This document shows, one piece after another, positions 34,309 to 43,136 of a stretch of 64,000 nucleotides of DNA. Each line of letters opens with the position of its first letter. Positions within the stretch are counted from its first letter, which is position 1. The notes beneath the pieces were generated by a model that did no database searches, was not told the DNA's origin, and saw only the letters and a list, made by a program, of their open reading frames with translations. Source of the DNA: Neomoorella sulfitireducens. Lineage in GTDB: Bacteria > Bacillota > DSM-521 > Neomoorellales > Neomoorellaceae. The position numbers were made by a program, and so were the translations under genes. The DNA is taken from positions 62,001-126,000 of the forward strand of contig NZ_JANRHG010000004.1 in assembly GCF_024733845.1 (NCBI RefSeq). The letters run 5' to 3'.

Positions 34309-35100
34309 ATGTTATCCTTGCCAGAAAAAAGCATTCTTCTTGTGGAAGATTCGACCCTCACCAGGTTTTCCTCCAGGAGAACACTGGAGGAGAGGGGCTA
34401 CCTTGTGGATGAAACCGCCAGCGGTCAGGAAGCTCTGGCTAAAGCCAGAGGCAAACGGGACCCATACGATCTGGTAATTCTCGATATTCACCTTCCGGGA
34501 ATGGACGGGCTAGCTGTGTTGGAAAACCTCAAACACCTGCCGGCGTACCGCTATGTTCCGGTCATGGTATCAACAGTCGAAAGCAACGTCGCGTCGGTCA
34601 AAAAAGCTATAGATTTAGGGGCGGTAGAATACCTTTGCAAGCCCTATTCGACAGAGGAGTTAATTCGCCGCGTAGAGAAATTGATAGGTCCTGGCGCTTG
34701 GGGCGAAGCTACCCCGGCTGAGGTACTGCATAAAGTACTCAGAAATGAACTCAACCGGGCGAGTAGGGGCGGGCATAAGGTAGCCCTGGTTCTGGCCCGG
34801 TCGGAAAGATTAGGTAAGGGAAAGATTGGAGAATACGCCAGGCAAGCGCGGCGGCGCCTGCGCGAGATAGATACTGTCATAGAGCTCAGCAAGAGTACGC
34901 TGGCGTTGATTCTTCCACATACGGGAAAAGAAGGCGCTCAGGTGGTGACGACAAGACTGGAGAGTTTCCTGCCCGGGACGTGGAGCTACGGGATTGCGGT
35001 ATATCCCGACAACGGAAAGGACGGGGAGGAGCTTTTTACCTATGCCGAAGTTGCCCTTAAAGAGATCTGGGAGAAACAAGACCAAGGTGCACCAGCATAG
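34309..35100 (+). CDS. Response regulator with degenerate GGDEF-like output domain
   Basis: A 263-residue protein. The receiver domain (1-125) has the acidic pocket, phosphoacceptor Asp59 (LVILDIHLPGMDG), a Thr/Ser switch and Lys (LCKPYS). The C-terminal part (140-255) follows the GGDEF fold (ALVLARSERLGKG, STLALILPHTGKEGA, YGIAVYPDNGKDGEELF) but the GG[DE]EF signature is absent, so it is unlikely to make c-di-GMP. It probably works with the PAS-GGDEF-HD-GYP protein that follows 70 bases later. Confidence 0.8.
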   Translation: MLSLPEKSILLVEDSTLTRFSSRRTLEERGYLVDETASGQEALAKARGKRDPYDLVILDIHLPGMDGLAVLENLKHLPAYRYVPVMVSTVESNVASVKKAIDLGAVEYLCKPYSTEELIRRVEKLIGPGAWGEATPAEVLHKVLRNELNRASRGGHKVALVLARSERLGKGKIGEYARQARRRLREIDTVIELSKSTLALILPHTGKEGAQVVTTRLESFLPGTWSYGIAVYPDNGKDGEELFTYAEVALKEIWEKQDQGAPA

Positions 35101-35171
35101 CAGCAGGAGTTCGAAAACTTAGCCTCTCGGGAAAACTTTTTTCTGCCGGGAAGACCGCGGGGTGGTAGAGA

Positions 35172-37712
35172 TTGTCTTTTGACATTTCTGAGCTTTTAAC
35201 TCTATATGACGTAGTGACGTTATCCTTTCCGGAGCGTTATGAAGATCTAATGCGAGAAATAATTGAAAAAGCGACCAGGCTTTTTGGTGTACGCCGCCTT
35301 GCCATAGTACTTCGCGAAGGTGAGAGGTATAAATGCTTAGAACGGTGGGGGTTTCGAAAAGATGAAGAAGTACTGGAAAGGATTAAAAATGGCGGGGAAA
35401 ACAGCTTTGTATATTTAATGCATAACGGCGAGCAAGGCCTGCTTTATATAGAACCGCCCGGAAAAATAACTGATCGCGAGAAAAGGCTTTATACCATTTT
35501 TGCACGTCGCATCGAGAATATAATCGCCCGCAAGCAAATTGAAGAAAAAATAAAGAACTCCGAGCGGGAAAAGAAGGTCATCTTAGACAGCATAGTTGAG
35601 CTCCTGGTTTTTCAGACCCCCGATAACCGGATTTTGTGGGCCAACAGGGCCGCAACAGAATACGCCGGGGCGAGCCCAGAAGAGCTGTACGGCCGTTTTT
35701 GTTATGAGGCATTGCATCACCGGGACGAACCCTGCGAAAAATGCCCGGTAATCAAGGCCCTAGAGACAGGAACGCCGCAGGAAGGTATTGTAACAACCCT
35801 TAAGGACCGGCAGTTTTTTGTTAGAGGCTACCCTGTAAAGGGTGAAAACGGCTTGATTGAAGGAATAGTAGAAGTTAGTGTGGATGTTACCGAGCGCATG
35901 CAGGCGGAAGAGGCGTTCCGAGCAATTTTCAATAGCGTTCACGATGCCATTTTTATTCATACGCCGGACGGCAAAATTATTGACGTAAACCAGACAATGC
36001 TGCGAATGTATCGGATAAACTCAAAAGAAGAGGCCATAAACTTATCCATAAATGAAGATTATTCGATGCCGGGCAGCCCGATAGAACAGTTGCCCAAATT
36101 ATGGGAAAAAGCCATTTCAGGAGAAAGCGTGCTGTTCGAGTGGAAAGCTAGGCGGCCCGGAGACGGGTCGGTGTTTGATGTAGAGATTTTTTTAAAAAAA
36201 ATATCCCTCAGGAAAAAAGATGTAATACTTGCTGCTGTGCGAGATATAACGGAACGCAAACGCGAGGAAGAATTATTAAGGAATTTGTTCGCCAACTCGC
36301 CTATAGGCATGTACATTGTCAGTGAAGGAAAATTCCAGCTTATAAACCCGCAATTTGAAAAACTATCGGGTTATCGTCATGAAGAACTGATAGGCTGGAA
36401 ATCATTGGAAATTGTTATTCCGGAAGACAGGGAAATGGTACGAAGTAATGCTATTAAAATGCTGAAAGGCGAGGCTACGGAACCTTATGAGTTCAGGATC
36501 GTAACCGGGCAAGGGGAAATAAAGTGGATTGCGGAGACAGTGGCGTCCATATGGCACGATGGCAGGCGTGTGACCCTGGGAAATATAATGGATGTTACCC
36601 AGAAGAAGAAATTTGAGCAGAAACTAGAATATATAAGCCTGCATGATCAGTTGACCTCTCTTTACAACCGCACTTATTTTACAGAGGAACTCAAGCGATT
36701 AAGTGCTGGCTCTGAATACCCCGTTACCATAATAGCTGCTGATGTTAACGGCCTGAAGCTTGTTAACGATACTATGGGCCATGATAAAGGCGATGAGCTT
36801 TTGACTGCCTGCGCCCGGGTTCTAAAAAAAGCGTTTCGTAGTACGGATGTTCTGGCGCGGGTTGGAGGAGATGAGTTTGTCGTCCTTCTTCCTCGCACAG
36901 ACGAAAAGACCGCCAAAAGTATCATGAAACGGCTCCGTTTGTATATCGATAGATATAATCGAGACCATCCCCAACTGCCCCTTAGCGTTTCTTTCGGCAT
37001 AGCAACGGCCGATTCCCCGGGACAACCTCTGAAAGAAATTTATAAGATAGCCGATGACCTGATGTACCAGGAAAAACTCAACCAGGGAGCCAGTGCCCGG
37101 AGTAAGATTGTCAATACGCTGTTAACCGCCCTATCAGAATGCGATTATATAACTGAAGGACATGCCAGGCGTATGCAGAAGTTATGTCAGGAATTGGGAG
37201 AAAAGGTCGGGCTTTCAGCGCAGCAGCTTGCCAATCTGTCCCTGTTGGCTCAGGTCCACGATCTGGGAAAAGTAGGAATACCGGACAGCATTTTATTTAA
37301 AAAAGGTCCCCTTACAGAAAAAGAATGGGAAGTGATGCGCCAGCATCCGGAAAAGGGCTATCGCATTGCCCTGTCGTCACCGGACCTGGCAGGGATTGCC
37401 GATTTAATTTTAAAGCATCACGAAAAATGGGACGGTACCGGTTACCCCTTGGGTCTCAAAAAAGAAGAAATACCGGTGGAGTGCCGGATTCTAGCAATTG
37501 TTGATGCCTATGATGCCATGACGTCCGGCAGGCCGTATTGCAGCGCGAAAACAGTCGAAGAAGCGCTGGAGGAAATCCAACGGTGCGCCGGTACTCAGTT
37601 TGATCCAAAACTGGCTGGAGTATTCATTGAGATGATTACCTCGCGTGAGTTTAATGCAGGAAAAAGAAAGTTGCCACTTAGGGCACACCCTATTACAACT
37701 CCATCAGAATAG
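35172..37712 (+). CDS. PAS-GGDEF-HD-GYP cyclic-di-GMP signalling protein
   Basis: An 846-residue protein with no clear membrane segment. Order: GAF-like region (1-125), three PAS domains (about 130-245, 250-370, 375-490), GGDEF domain with intact RVGGDEF (about 562), and an HD-GYP domain with HDLGKVGIP (about 696) and HHEKWDGTGYP (about 746). Both diguanylate cyclase and c-di-GMP phosphodiesterase activities are predicted. The second PAS segment contains CEKCPVIKA, possibly redox or metal responsive. TTG start behind GGGGTGG. Likely paired with the receiver protein upstream. Confidence 0.9.
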   Translation: MSFDISELLTLYDVVTLSFPERYEDLMREIIEKATRLFGVRRLAIVLREGERYKCLERWGFRKDEEVLERIKNGGENSFVYLMHNGEQGLLYIEPPGKITDREKRLYTIFARRIENIIARKQIEEKIKNSEREKKVILDSIVELLVFQTPDNRILWANRAATEYAGASPEELYGRFCYEALHHRDEPCEKCPVIKALETGTPQEGIVTTLKDRQFFVRGYPVKGENGLIEGIVEVSVDVTERMQAEEAFRAIFNSVHDAIFIHTPDGKIIDVNQTMLRMYRINSKEEAINLSINEDYSMPGSPIEQLPKLWEKAISGESVLFEWKARRPGDGSVFDVEIFLKKISLRKKDVILAAVRDITERKREEELLRNLFANSPIGMYIVSEGKFQLINPQFEKLSGYRHEELIGWKSLEIVIPEDREMVRSNAIKMLKGEATEPYEFRIVTGQGEIKWIAETVASIWHDGRRVTLGNIMDVTQKKKFEQKLEYISLHDQLTSLYNRTYFTEELKRLSAGSEYPVTIIAADVNGLKLVNDTMGHDKGDELLTACARVLKKAFRSTDVLARVGGDEFVVLLPRTDEKTAKSIMKRLRLYIDRYNRDHPQLPLSVSFGIATADSPGQPLKEIYKIADDLMYQEKLNQGASARSKIVNTLLTALSECDYITEGHARRMQKLCQELGEKVGLSAQQLANLSLLAQVHDLGKVGIPDSILFKKGPLTEKEWEVMRQHPEKGYRIALSSPDLAGIADLILKHHEKWDGTGYPLGLKKEEIPVECRILAIVDAYDAMTSGRPYCSAKTVEEALEEIQRCAGTQFDPKLAGVFIEMITSREFNAGKRKLPLRAHPITTPSE

Positions 37713-37891
37713 CGGATAATGCAGCAGAAGCCCTATGGCGTTAGCTTTGCGGATATTTATGCAAACGTGACGTCGTTCCTCAATGAATTGAGGGTAATAA
37801 CCGCTCCTCGCGCTCCCTCAATTATCTAAATGATTAGATATATACCTGGTATGGCTGTGTTCGGTTTTTGCCGTGTAAGATGGTTTATATG
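37713..37891. other. Convergent intergenic region
   Basis: About 180 bases between convergent signalling genes. A short hairpin CCTCAA-TGAA-TTGAGG at about 37777 is present without a T-run. Nothing else can be assigned. Confidence 0.35.
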
Positions 37892-38764
37892 CTACATGAC
37901 GGCAGTTTCTTTACACGCTAAGATATCTATAACTACAAGCGTTTTTTTTAGTTTTTTGGCTTTAGTTGAAGCTAGACTGGCCTTATTGATCAGGTTCTTG
38001 ACAACGTAACTGCTGTCTTTATCGGTAGCACTTATTTCGGTGCAACGCCCCCCGGCTACTCCGGCAGAAATGGTGACCTTTATTTTGTCAGGCCAATTTT
38101 TATTGGCAATGGCCAGGATCATTTGCCGGGCGAGCTTTTCGGCTTCGGCCAGCGGTCTTGAGGCAACGGCGGCAAACTCGTCCCCGCCGTAGCGGCATAA
38201 AGTATCCTTATTGCCGTCGATTAAGCCACTTAAAATTAAAGCAGTCTGACGCAGGACGTCGTCGCCGTAGGTATGGCCGTACTTTTTATTAATGGAGCCG
38301 AAGTTATCTATATCCAGAAAAATTACCGCAATCTCCCGTCCTTCTTTTAACAACTCCAGGGCCTTTATGTAAAGTATTTCGGCTTTATTTAAGCCTGTAA
38401 GGCTATCGGTGTATTTACTCAGTTCCGACATAATATGGGCATAGGTTACAATACCGATAACGTCGTTTTCATTGGTAACTACCAGGCGCTCAATATTATA
38501 CTTTTTCATTATTTTTTGCGCTTCTGTAAGGAAAACTGTGGGCGGTACAGTAATTACGTCCCGGGTCATGACATCCGCGACCAGCCGGTTAGGATGTGAC
38601 CCCCTTATATCCCTGGAAGTAACGATGCCTACCAGTTTCCCTTTTTCTACTACCGGGAGGCTACCTATGCCATAACATTCCATGACGGATGCCGCCCGCC
38701 TGACACTGGCCGTAGGTTCGATTGTAAAAAGCTTTTGGTTTACCAGACTTTCTACCGTGAGCAC
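37892..38764 (-). CDS. CBS-domain diguanylate cyclase
   Basis: A 290-residue protein: two CBS domains (1-120; IEPTASVRRAASVMECYGIGSLPVVE and MTRDVITVPPTVFLTEAQKIMKKYNIERLVV) followed by a GGDEF domain with DIDNFGSINKKYGH and an intact CRYGGDEFAAV. CBS pairs usually bind adenosine nucleotides, so c-di-GMP synthesis may follow energy state. The GTG start overlaps the stop of the upstream gene by one base (TAGTG), so translation is coupled. Confidence 0.9.
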   Translation of the reverse strand: MLTVESLVNQKLFTIEPTASVRRAASVMECYGIGSLPVVEKGKLVGIVTSRDIRGSHPNRLVADVMTRDVITVPPTVFLTEAQKIMKKYNIERLVVTNENDVIGIVTYAHIMSELSKYTDSLTGLNKAEILYIKALELLKEGREIAVIFLDIDNFGSINKKYGHTYGDDVLRQTALILSGLIDGNKDTLCRYGGDEFAAVASRPLAEAEKLARQMILAIANKNWPDKIKVTISAGVAGGRCTEISATDKDSSYVVKNLINKASLASTKAKKLKKTLVVIDILACKETAVM

Positions 38765-39129
38765 TACAAATCCACCGTCCTGCTGATTTGGATGACAATA
38801 TTGATCTGGGCCTTAACAACCATGTTGTCGTCGGCGATGCGGTTTCCTTCGTCGATTACAACCGGCAAAAGCTTTTCTTTGGGTAGTAGCTTTAAAAGCG
38901 ATTTTTTTACTACTACAGCTTCAAAAATTTCATGGTCAATGCGGATTATCTCGTATTGTTCTGGCGAAACCGCATCAACCATCCGCCTGACGGCTTCGGA
39001 ACCGATAGGCGCTCTTTTGCCGACAAGCATGATATCCTGCATGGGTGGGACTTCAAATTCAGATAATTTTATGATAATATCGGCTTTACGCTGTGGTTCC
39101 TGTGAACGCGATGTTTCCCGGGGTAACAA
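38764..39129 (-). CDS. Hypothetical protein cotranscribed with the CBS-GGDEF gene
   Basis: A 121-residue soluble protein I do not recognise. Acidic and beta-rich stretches (EQYEIIRIDHEIFEAVVVKKSLLKLLPKEKLLPVVI) suggest a small folded domain. It starts at TTG with GGGAGG upstream and ends overlapping the CBS-GGDEF start, so the two are made together. A sensory or regulatory partner role is possible but not shown. Confidence 0.6.
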   Translation of the reverse strand: MLPRETSRSQEPQRKADIIIKLSEFEVPPMQDIMLVGKRAPIGSEAVRRMVDAVSPEQYEIIRIDHEIFEAVVVKKSLLKLLPKEKLLPVVIDEGNRIADDNMVVKAQINIVIQISRTVDL

Positions 39130-39239
39130 AAAAATGGGCCTCCCTTCCTACGCTTAAATACCGCATCTATTATACCCTTTTTTACAAGAAATGCCCAGGA
39201 AATTTTTATATTAATTTTAGCAATTCCTTTTATGTAGAT

Positions 39240-39456
39240 CTTTATCAATGCCATTTACAAAGCGGCCCAGGCCGTGGGCGGCCAGGACCGCCGCAAGACC
39301 AGGGGCCCGGCGTTACGTACTCCAGCAGTACCGTCCCACCGGGACTTTGCTGGATGGTAATTTCCAGAAAGCAATTCCTTATCCTGAGGCGACATTGAAT
39401 AAAATCGCCCGAGAATTGCAGCCTTTTTTAACTGAAATCGATGTCAGGGTTTGAGG
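39240..39456 (+). pseudogene. nrdDG remnant with large internal deletion
   Basis: Bases 39241-39297 match nrdD codons about 20-38 (INAIYKAAQAVGGQDR), then the sequence jumps to the end of nrdG (RRYVLQQYRPTGTLLDGNF to FLTEIDVRV and the stop). The roughly 2.5 kb between them in the intact operon is lost. Confidence 0.88.
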
Positions 39457-39525
39457 ATAGATTGGCGGTGCCGTAAGGTTCAGGGAATCTTTGGAGCTTG
39501 TTCAAAAGGTCCCTGGACCGTCTTT
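39299..39525 (+). repeat. Repeat copy B: nrdG 3' end plus terminator
   Basis: Near-identical to 29815-30035, including the hairpin after the stop. The two copies are in direct orientation, so homologous recombination between them could remove or amplify the intervening 9.5 kb. Confidence 0.9.
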
Positions 39526-39530
39526 TATTT
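39481..39530 (+). terminator. Terminator copy after the nrdDG remnant
   Basis: Same hairpin as after nrdG (CAGGGAATCTTT with AAAGGTCCCTG), followed by GTCTTTTATTTTT. Confidence 0.65.
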
Positions 39531-39536
39531 TTAAGG

Positions 39537-39561
39537 GTTATACCTTGTTTCAAGGTATAAC
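39537..39561. repeat. 25-base near-perfect palindrome upstream of yedE
   Basis: GTTATACCTTG-TTT-CAAGGTATAAC: eleven paired bases around a three-base loop. No T-run follows on the plus strand; on the minus strand the far flank is A-rich. It may be an operator for the YedE cassette or a recombination scar. Confidence 0.55.
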
Positions 39562-39661
39562 AAAATATCATACGAAATATGAAGGAATATTTTATGAAGA
39601 ATAGAATTGTTATAGACACGTGACCAATATAACCCAATATAACCGGAGGTGTTTTAATAAC

Positions 39662-40723
39662 ATGAACAGGGTTTTAGCCCCCAAAACCTTTATGATTGTG
39701 GCGGGGCTGGTCGGCGGGGCCCTGGCGTCCTTTATGACTTACCTCGGCAATCCCGCCAACATGGGCCTTTGTATCGCCTGTTTCACCCGGGACATTGCTG
39801 GCGCCCTGGGACTGCACCGGGCAGCGACAGTCCAGTATTTGCGGCCGGAAATTATGGGCATCGCTTTGGGAGCCTTCCTTTCCGCCCTTATTTTCGGTGA
39901 ATTTCGTGCCCGCGGCGGTTCGGCGCCCCTGGTACGTTTTTTTCTGGGCGCCTTTTTCATGATCGGGGCCCTGGTGTTTTTGGGCTGCCCGGTAAGAGTC
40001 GTATTGCGCCTTGCCGGCGGTGACTTGAACGCCGTCGCCGGCCTGGCGGGGGTAATGGCGGGCGCCCTGGCAGGTATTTATTTTCTTAAGCAAGGTTTTA
40101 ACCTGGGTCGCTGGCAGCCCACCTATACGGCGGCCGGCTGGTTGATGCCCCTTTTCATGCTGGGGCTGCTCCTCCTTGCTATTTTCAGGCCCGCATTTAT
40201 TCTCTTCAGCAAAGAAGGCCCCGGCGCCGCCCATGCCCTGCTGGGAGTTTCCCTGGTAGCAGGTTTGATTATCGGCTTTTTAGCCCAGAGGACCCGGATG
40301 TGTTTCGTCGGCGGCTGGCGCGATCTTTTCCTCGTAAAGGATACTTACCTATTCAGCGGTATCGCAGCGTTTTTTGTCGGTGCACTATTAGTTAACGCTA
40401 TCATCGGGAAAATTCATATCGGTTTTATGGGCCAGCCTGCGGCCCAGACAAATCAACTATGGAATTTTTTAGGAATGGCGCTGGCCGGGCTTACCGCCAC
40501 CTTGATGGGCGGCTGTCCCTTAAGACAGACGGTCCTCGCCAGTGAAGGCGATACCGACGCCGGGGTGGCCATCATGGGTATGCTGGCAGGGACCGCCTTT
40601 GCCCACAATTTCCAGCTCGCCTCCAGCCCCCAGGGACCCAGCGCCTATGGCCCCGTAGCCGTGATAATCGGCCTGGTTTTCGCCGTCGCCGTCGGTCTCT
40701 TTATGCGTGAAAGTGTGGATTAA
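39662..40723 (+). CDS. yedE: YedE-family putative selenium/sulfur transporter
   Basis: A 353-residue membrane protein with about nine helices of the YeeE/YedE family. Conserved Cys-containing motifs line the helices: GNPANMGLCIACFTRDIAGALG (about 36), LGCPVRVVLRLAGGD (about 106), RTRMCFVGGWRD (about 217) and GGCPLRQTVLA (about 281). YeeE paralogues import thiosulfate through conserved cysteines; YedE versions co-occur with selenium-metabolism genes. Here it heads a cassette with DUF3343, kinase and TusA genes. ATG behind GGAGGTG. A fragment of a paralogue lies at 31159. Confidence 0.85.
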   Translation: MNRVLAPKTFMIVAGLVGGALASFMTYLGNPANMGLCIACFTRDIAGALGLHRAATVQYLRPEIMGIALGAFLSALIFGEFRARGGSAPLVRFFLGAFFMIGALVFLGCPVRVVLRLAGGDLNAVAGLAGVMAGALAGIYFLKQGFNLGRWQPTYTAAGWLMPLFMLGLLLLAIFRPAFILFSKEGPGAAHALLGVSLVAGLIIGFLAQRTRMCFVGGWRDLFLVKDTYLFSGIAAFFVGALLVNAIIGKIHIGFMGQPAAQTNQLWNFLGMALAGLTATLMGGCPLRQTVLASEGDTDAGVAIMGMLAGTAFAHNFQLASSPQGPSAYGPVAVIIGLVFAVAVGLFMRESVD

Positions 40724-40746
40724 TGTAATAGGCGGGGTTGCATGCA

Positions 40747-41301
40747 ATGGTTTTAGGCTGGTTGAAAAATAAAACTGCGGCGTCGCAGTCGCTGCCTGCT
40801 GGCGCCAGGGGTCTGGTAATTTTCGCCACGGTGGAAGAAGCCATGAAAGGAGAAAAGGTGTTGCGGCAGGCCGGCTGCGATTGCAGGCTGGTGGCTCCCC
40901 CGCCGGGTATGCGCCAGGGCTGCGACCTGGCCCTGGAAATCGACCTGGTCGAGCAGCCGGCGGTGGCTAGGGCTCTTGCCGGCAGGGTGGCCTTTACAGG
41001 TATTTATCCCCTGAAGGGAGAAATGGAACCCCTGCAGGTAGATAAAGTAACCCGGTTTGCTGATCACATCATGGTAAAGGCGGGCAATATGAAACTCGTT
41101 TTTGAGAAAAAGACGGGAGTGATAGTCAATATTTCCGGCGGCGGCTGTCCTGACATCCCCTACCTTTACACGCGGCTGGTGGGCACCCGCCTCGATGTCG
41201 CTCCCCGCCCCAGGGACGAAGGCCGTACCCTGTGTGCCCTGATGCTCGACCGCGCCCTGGAAAAGGCGTTAGCGATCTGGAAGGGGGCGGCGCCCGGGTG
41301 A
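40747..41301 (+). CDS. DUF3343-containing protein (putative Se/S carrier)
   Basis: A 184-residue protein. Residues 20-80 form a DUF3343 domain (GLVIFATVEEAMKGEKVLRQAGCDCRLVAPPPGMRQGCDLALEI in pieces), with conserved cysteines. Residues 80-180 are an extra domain (GIYPLKGEMEPLQ..., ISGGGCPDIPYL). In YedF the DUF3343 and TusA domains are fused; here they are separate genes in one cassette. The stop overlaps the following ATG by one base. Confidence 0.72.
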   Translation: MVLGWLKNKTAASQSLPAGARGLVIFATVEEAMKGEKVLRQAGCDCRLVAPPPGMRQGCDLALEIDLVEQPAVARALAGRVAFTGIYPLKGEMEPLQVDKVTRFADHIMVKAGNMKLVFEKKTGVIVNISGGGCPDIPYLYTRLVGTRLDVAPRPRDEGRTLCALMLDRALEKALAIWKGAAPG

Positions 41302-42179
41302 TGCTTATTGCCGGAACCGTCCCGGTAACCGATATGCCCATGGTCTATGGCCGGGTGGAAAGGGAAGGAGGAAATCTGCGCGTTGACGGCCATAGCCTGC
41401 CCTGCACCCAGGGAACCATGGCCCTGGTAAGCGCGGCCCTGGCCACGACTTCCCACCTAGAGCTGGAACCGCCCCGGGTTTTGCTGGCAGGCGATATCGG
41501 TACGGGAAAAGGGAGCAGGCTGATTTATCAGTATCTGATAGAACATATAGGGGAACTAGCGCCCGATGTCTTAGCCCTTCATTATTGTCAACCCATCGTG
41601 ACCTTGATGCAAAGGTTCTACACCGCCGTCGAAAAATGCCGTCTCCGGCCGGTGTTGATTGCAGATGCCGGCTCCATGTACGCGGCCAAAGCGGCCGGGT
41701 TAGCACCGCACTTTGATCTTTTCACCCCGGACCCCAGTGAAATAGCCTTCCTGGCCGACCCGGACGCCGTCCACCCGGCATATATCAAACGGCACCTGTT
41801 TGAGGACGCCTGCGCCCGCGTCCCCGAACTGATTAAAAGCGCCTATGATTACGGGGGAGCGGCCAAATGCCTCCTGGTTAAAGGGGCCGTCGATTATATA
41901 GTCAGAGACGGGATTATCCTCGAGACGATCAATGAGCCTAATATCCCCGAGATGGAGTGCATCGGCGGGACGGGCGATACCATCACTGGTATGGCCGCCG
42001 CATTTGCATATGCCGGGCTGGAACCGGATCAGGCGGCCGGCATCAGCGCTAAAGCCAACCGGGCGGCAGGACAGAGGGCCCGCCCGACGCCTGCTACCGG
42101 TGTTGCCGCAATTATTGACCAGTTGCCGGCCGTTTTTAAGGAAAATCTCTGCGCCTGGAGCGGCGTTTGCACCAAATAA
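41301..42179 (+). CDS. YjeF C-terminal/ribokinase-like kinase of the selenium-type cassette
   Basis: A 292-residue protein with the NAD(P)H-hydrate dehydratase fold: AGDIGTGKGSRLIYQYL (about 56), ADAGSMYAAKA, FTPDPSEIAFLADPD, LVKGAVDYIV and the anion-hole motif GGTGDTITGMAAAF (about 225). The N-proximal GDIGTGKGS is P-loop-like, which is not usual in this family. Position between DUF3343 and TusA genes suggests work on a sulfur or selenium intermediate, not housekeeping NAD(P)HX repair; this is inference. A fragment of a paralogue is at 30037. Confidence 0.75.
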   Translation: MLIAGTVPVTDMPMVYGRVEREGGNLRVDGHSLPCTQGTMALVSAALATTSHLELEPPRVLLAGDIGTGKGSRLIYQYLIEHIGELAPDVLALHYCQPIVTLMQRFYTAVEKCRLRPVLIADAGSMYAAKAAGLAPHFDLFTPDPSEIAFLADPDAVHPAYIKRHLFEDACARVPELIKSAYDYGGAAKCLLVKGAVDYIVRDGIILETINEPNIPEMECIGGTGDTITGMAAAFAYAGLEPDQAAGISAKANRAAGQRARPTPATGVAAIIDQLPAVFKENLCAWSGVCTK

Positions 42180-42206
42180 CTTCAGGATAAAAGGAGGAGA
42201 GCTTTT

Positions 42207-42425
42207 ATGGTGGAAGTTGACGTGCGTGGCCTTTCCTGTCCCATACCCGTAGTTAAAACGAAAAAGGCCATGGAACAAAACCCGGGCCAACCTCTGGCAG
42301 TATTGACCGATAACGAAACTTCCAAGGAAAACGTGAGCCGCCTGGCAGGAAGCCGAGGTTATCAGATCCAGGTGGAAAAGGTGGGCGGCGGCTACCGGCT
42401 GTTATTGACCCCCGGAAAAAACTAA
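42207..42425 (+). CDS. TusA/SirA-family sulfur (selenium) carrier
   Basis: A 72-residue protein with the family hallmark DVRGLSCPIPVVKTKKAM, whose Cys (residue 11) carries persulfide or selenide, and the DNETSKENVSRLA helix. In YedF-type contexts it acts in selenium metabolism. AGGAGGAG precedes the ATG. Last gene of the yedE cassette. Confidence 0.9.
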   Translation: MVEVDVRGLSCPIPVVKTKKAMEQNPGQPLAVLTDNETSKENVSRLAGSRGYQIQVEKVGGGYRLLLTPGKN

Positions 42426-42439
42426 AGCGGTTTCTCAAT

Positions 42440-42480
42440 TTGGAACCCCTGGTGGAAATAGATGCCAGGGGTTATTCTTT
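42440..42480 (+). terminator. Terminator after the yedE-tusA cassette
   Basis: AACCCCTGG pairs with CCAGGGGTT around a GATGAAAT-type loop, followed by ATTCTTTC. Confidence 0.75.
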
Positions 42481-42538
42481 CATCTTTTCTTTCCCCGGGC
42501 ACCAGCATTATTCACCGGGGGCCTTTACCCCGCTGCTC

Positions 42539-42922
42539 TTACCTTTTTTCCTGTTTCCTATGGGGGCAGGTTTTACACAGGGAAGGATCTTCAAAGGAGA
42601 TCTGGCAGTAAGTCCCTTCTTCTTTCCAGCACGGCTTAGCGCAACCTGTGCGTTCAGTCTTACGGGCGCAGGCCGGACAGTCTTCGTATAGCCAGCAGGG
42701 ATAAAAGGCAAGGTAATGCTTGATGGAATTTAGATTGAAGCCCTTATCAATGAGTTTTTGAATGAAGCGCAGCCGCATTAAGTCATTATTGGAATAAAGG
42801 CGTCGCCCGTTTTTGCGTGCGGGCTGTATAAGTTTATGTCTTTCCCAGACCCGCAGGGTACCCGGCTGGATGCCCAGTAAATCTGCGACTACGCTAATGG
42901 TATATAACATTTGTTCGGCCAT
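42539..42922 (-). CDS. Cys-rich MerR-like regulator (long type), second copy
   Basis: A 127-residue near-duplicate of the protein at 26374-26757; differences are few and mostly at the C-terminus (LCKTCPHRKQEKR). The HTH and the two PCW motifs are intact. It is convergent with the yedE-tusA cassette. It is divergent from a truncated copy of the short-type gene, so the pair is the mirror image of the pair at 25.8-26.8 kb. Likely functional. Confidence 0.8.
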   Translation of the reverse strand: MAEQMLYTISVVADLLGIQPGTLRVWERHKLIQPARKNGRRLYSNNDLMRLRFIQKLIDKGFNLNSIKHYLAFYPCWLYEDCPACARKTERTGCAKPCWKEEGTYCQISFEDPSLCKTCPHRKQEKR

Positions 42923-43136
42923 TACAACCGCCTCACTTAATGTCCGGTTATATAAAACATATATATTGATTTTATGTTATCTTATAAGCTAATATCAAGT
43001 ATTACTTTGCTTTTTATGAAAACTTTACATACTATATCTAAACAACAAAGTTATAAAATTAATTATAAGTTTAATGACATTATTATAACCAGCAAATATG
43101 ATATTAGTAAGATTAAGTATAAGCGGAGCGAAGAAG

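Larger units (their letters stand above)
39130..39661. other. Intergenic region with gene relic, terminator and palindrome
   Basis: About 530 bases without an intact gene. It holds the nrdDG remnant (39240-39456), its terminator copy (39481-39530) and a 25-base palindrome (39537-39561). From 39626 the ten-base unit CCAATATAAC is repeated in tandem just before the yedE ribosome site. Confidence 0.7.

Noticed and set aside
41301-42179. Housekeeping NAD(P)HX dehydratase
   Set aside because: The fold is right but there is no NnrE epimerase domain, and the location in a DUF3343/TusA cassette with co-decayed fragments suggests a cassette-specific role. Not excluded.
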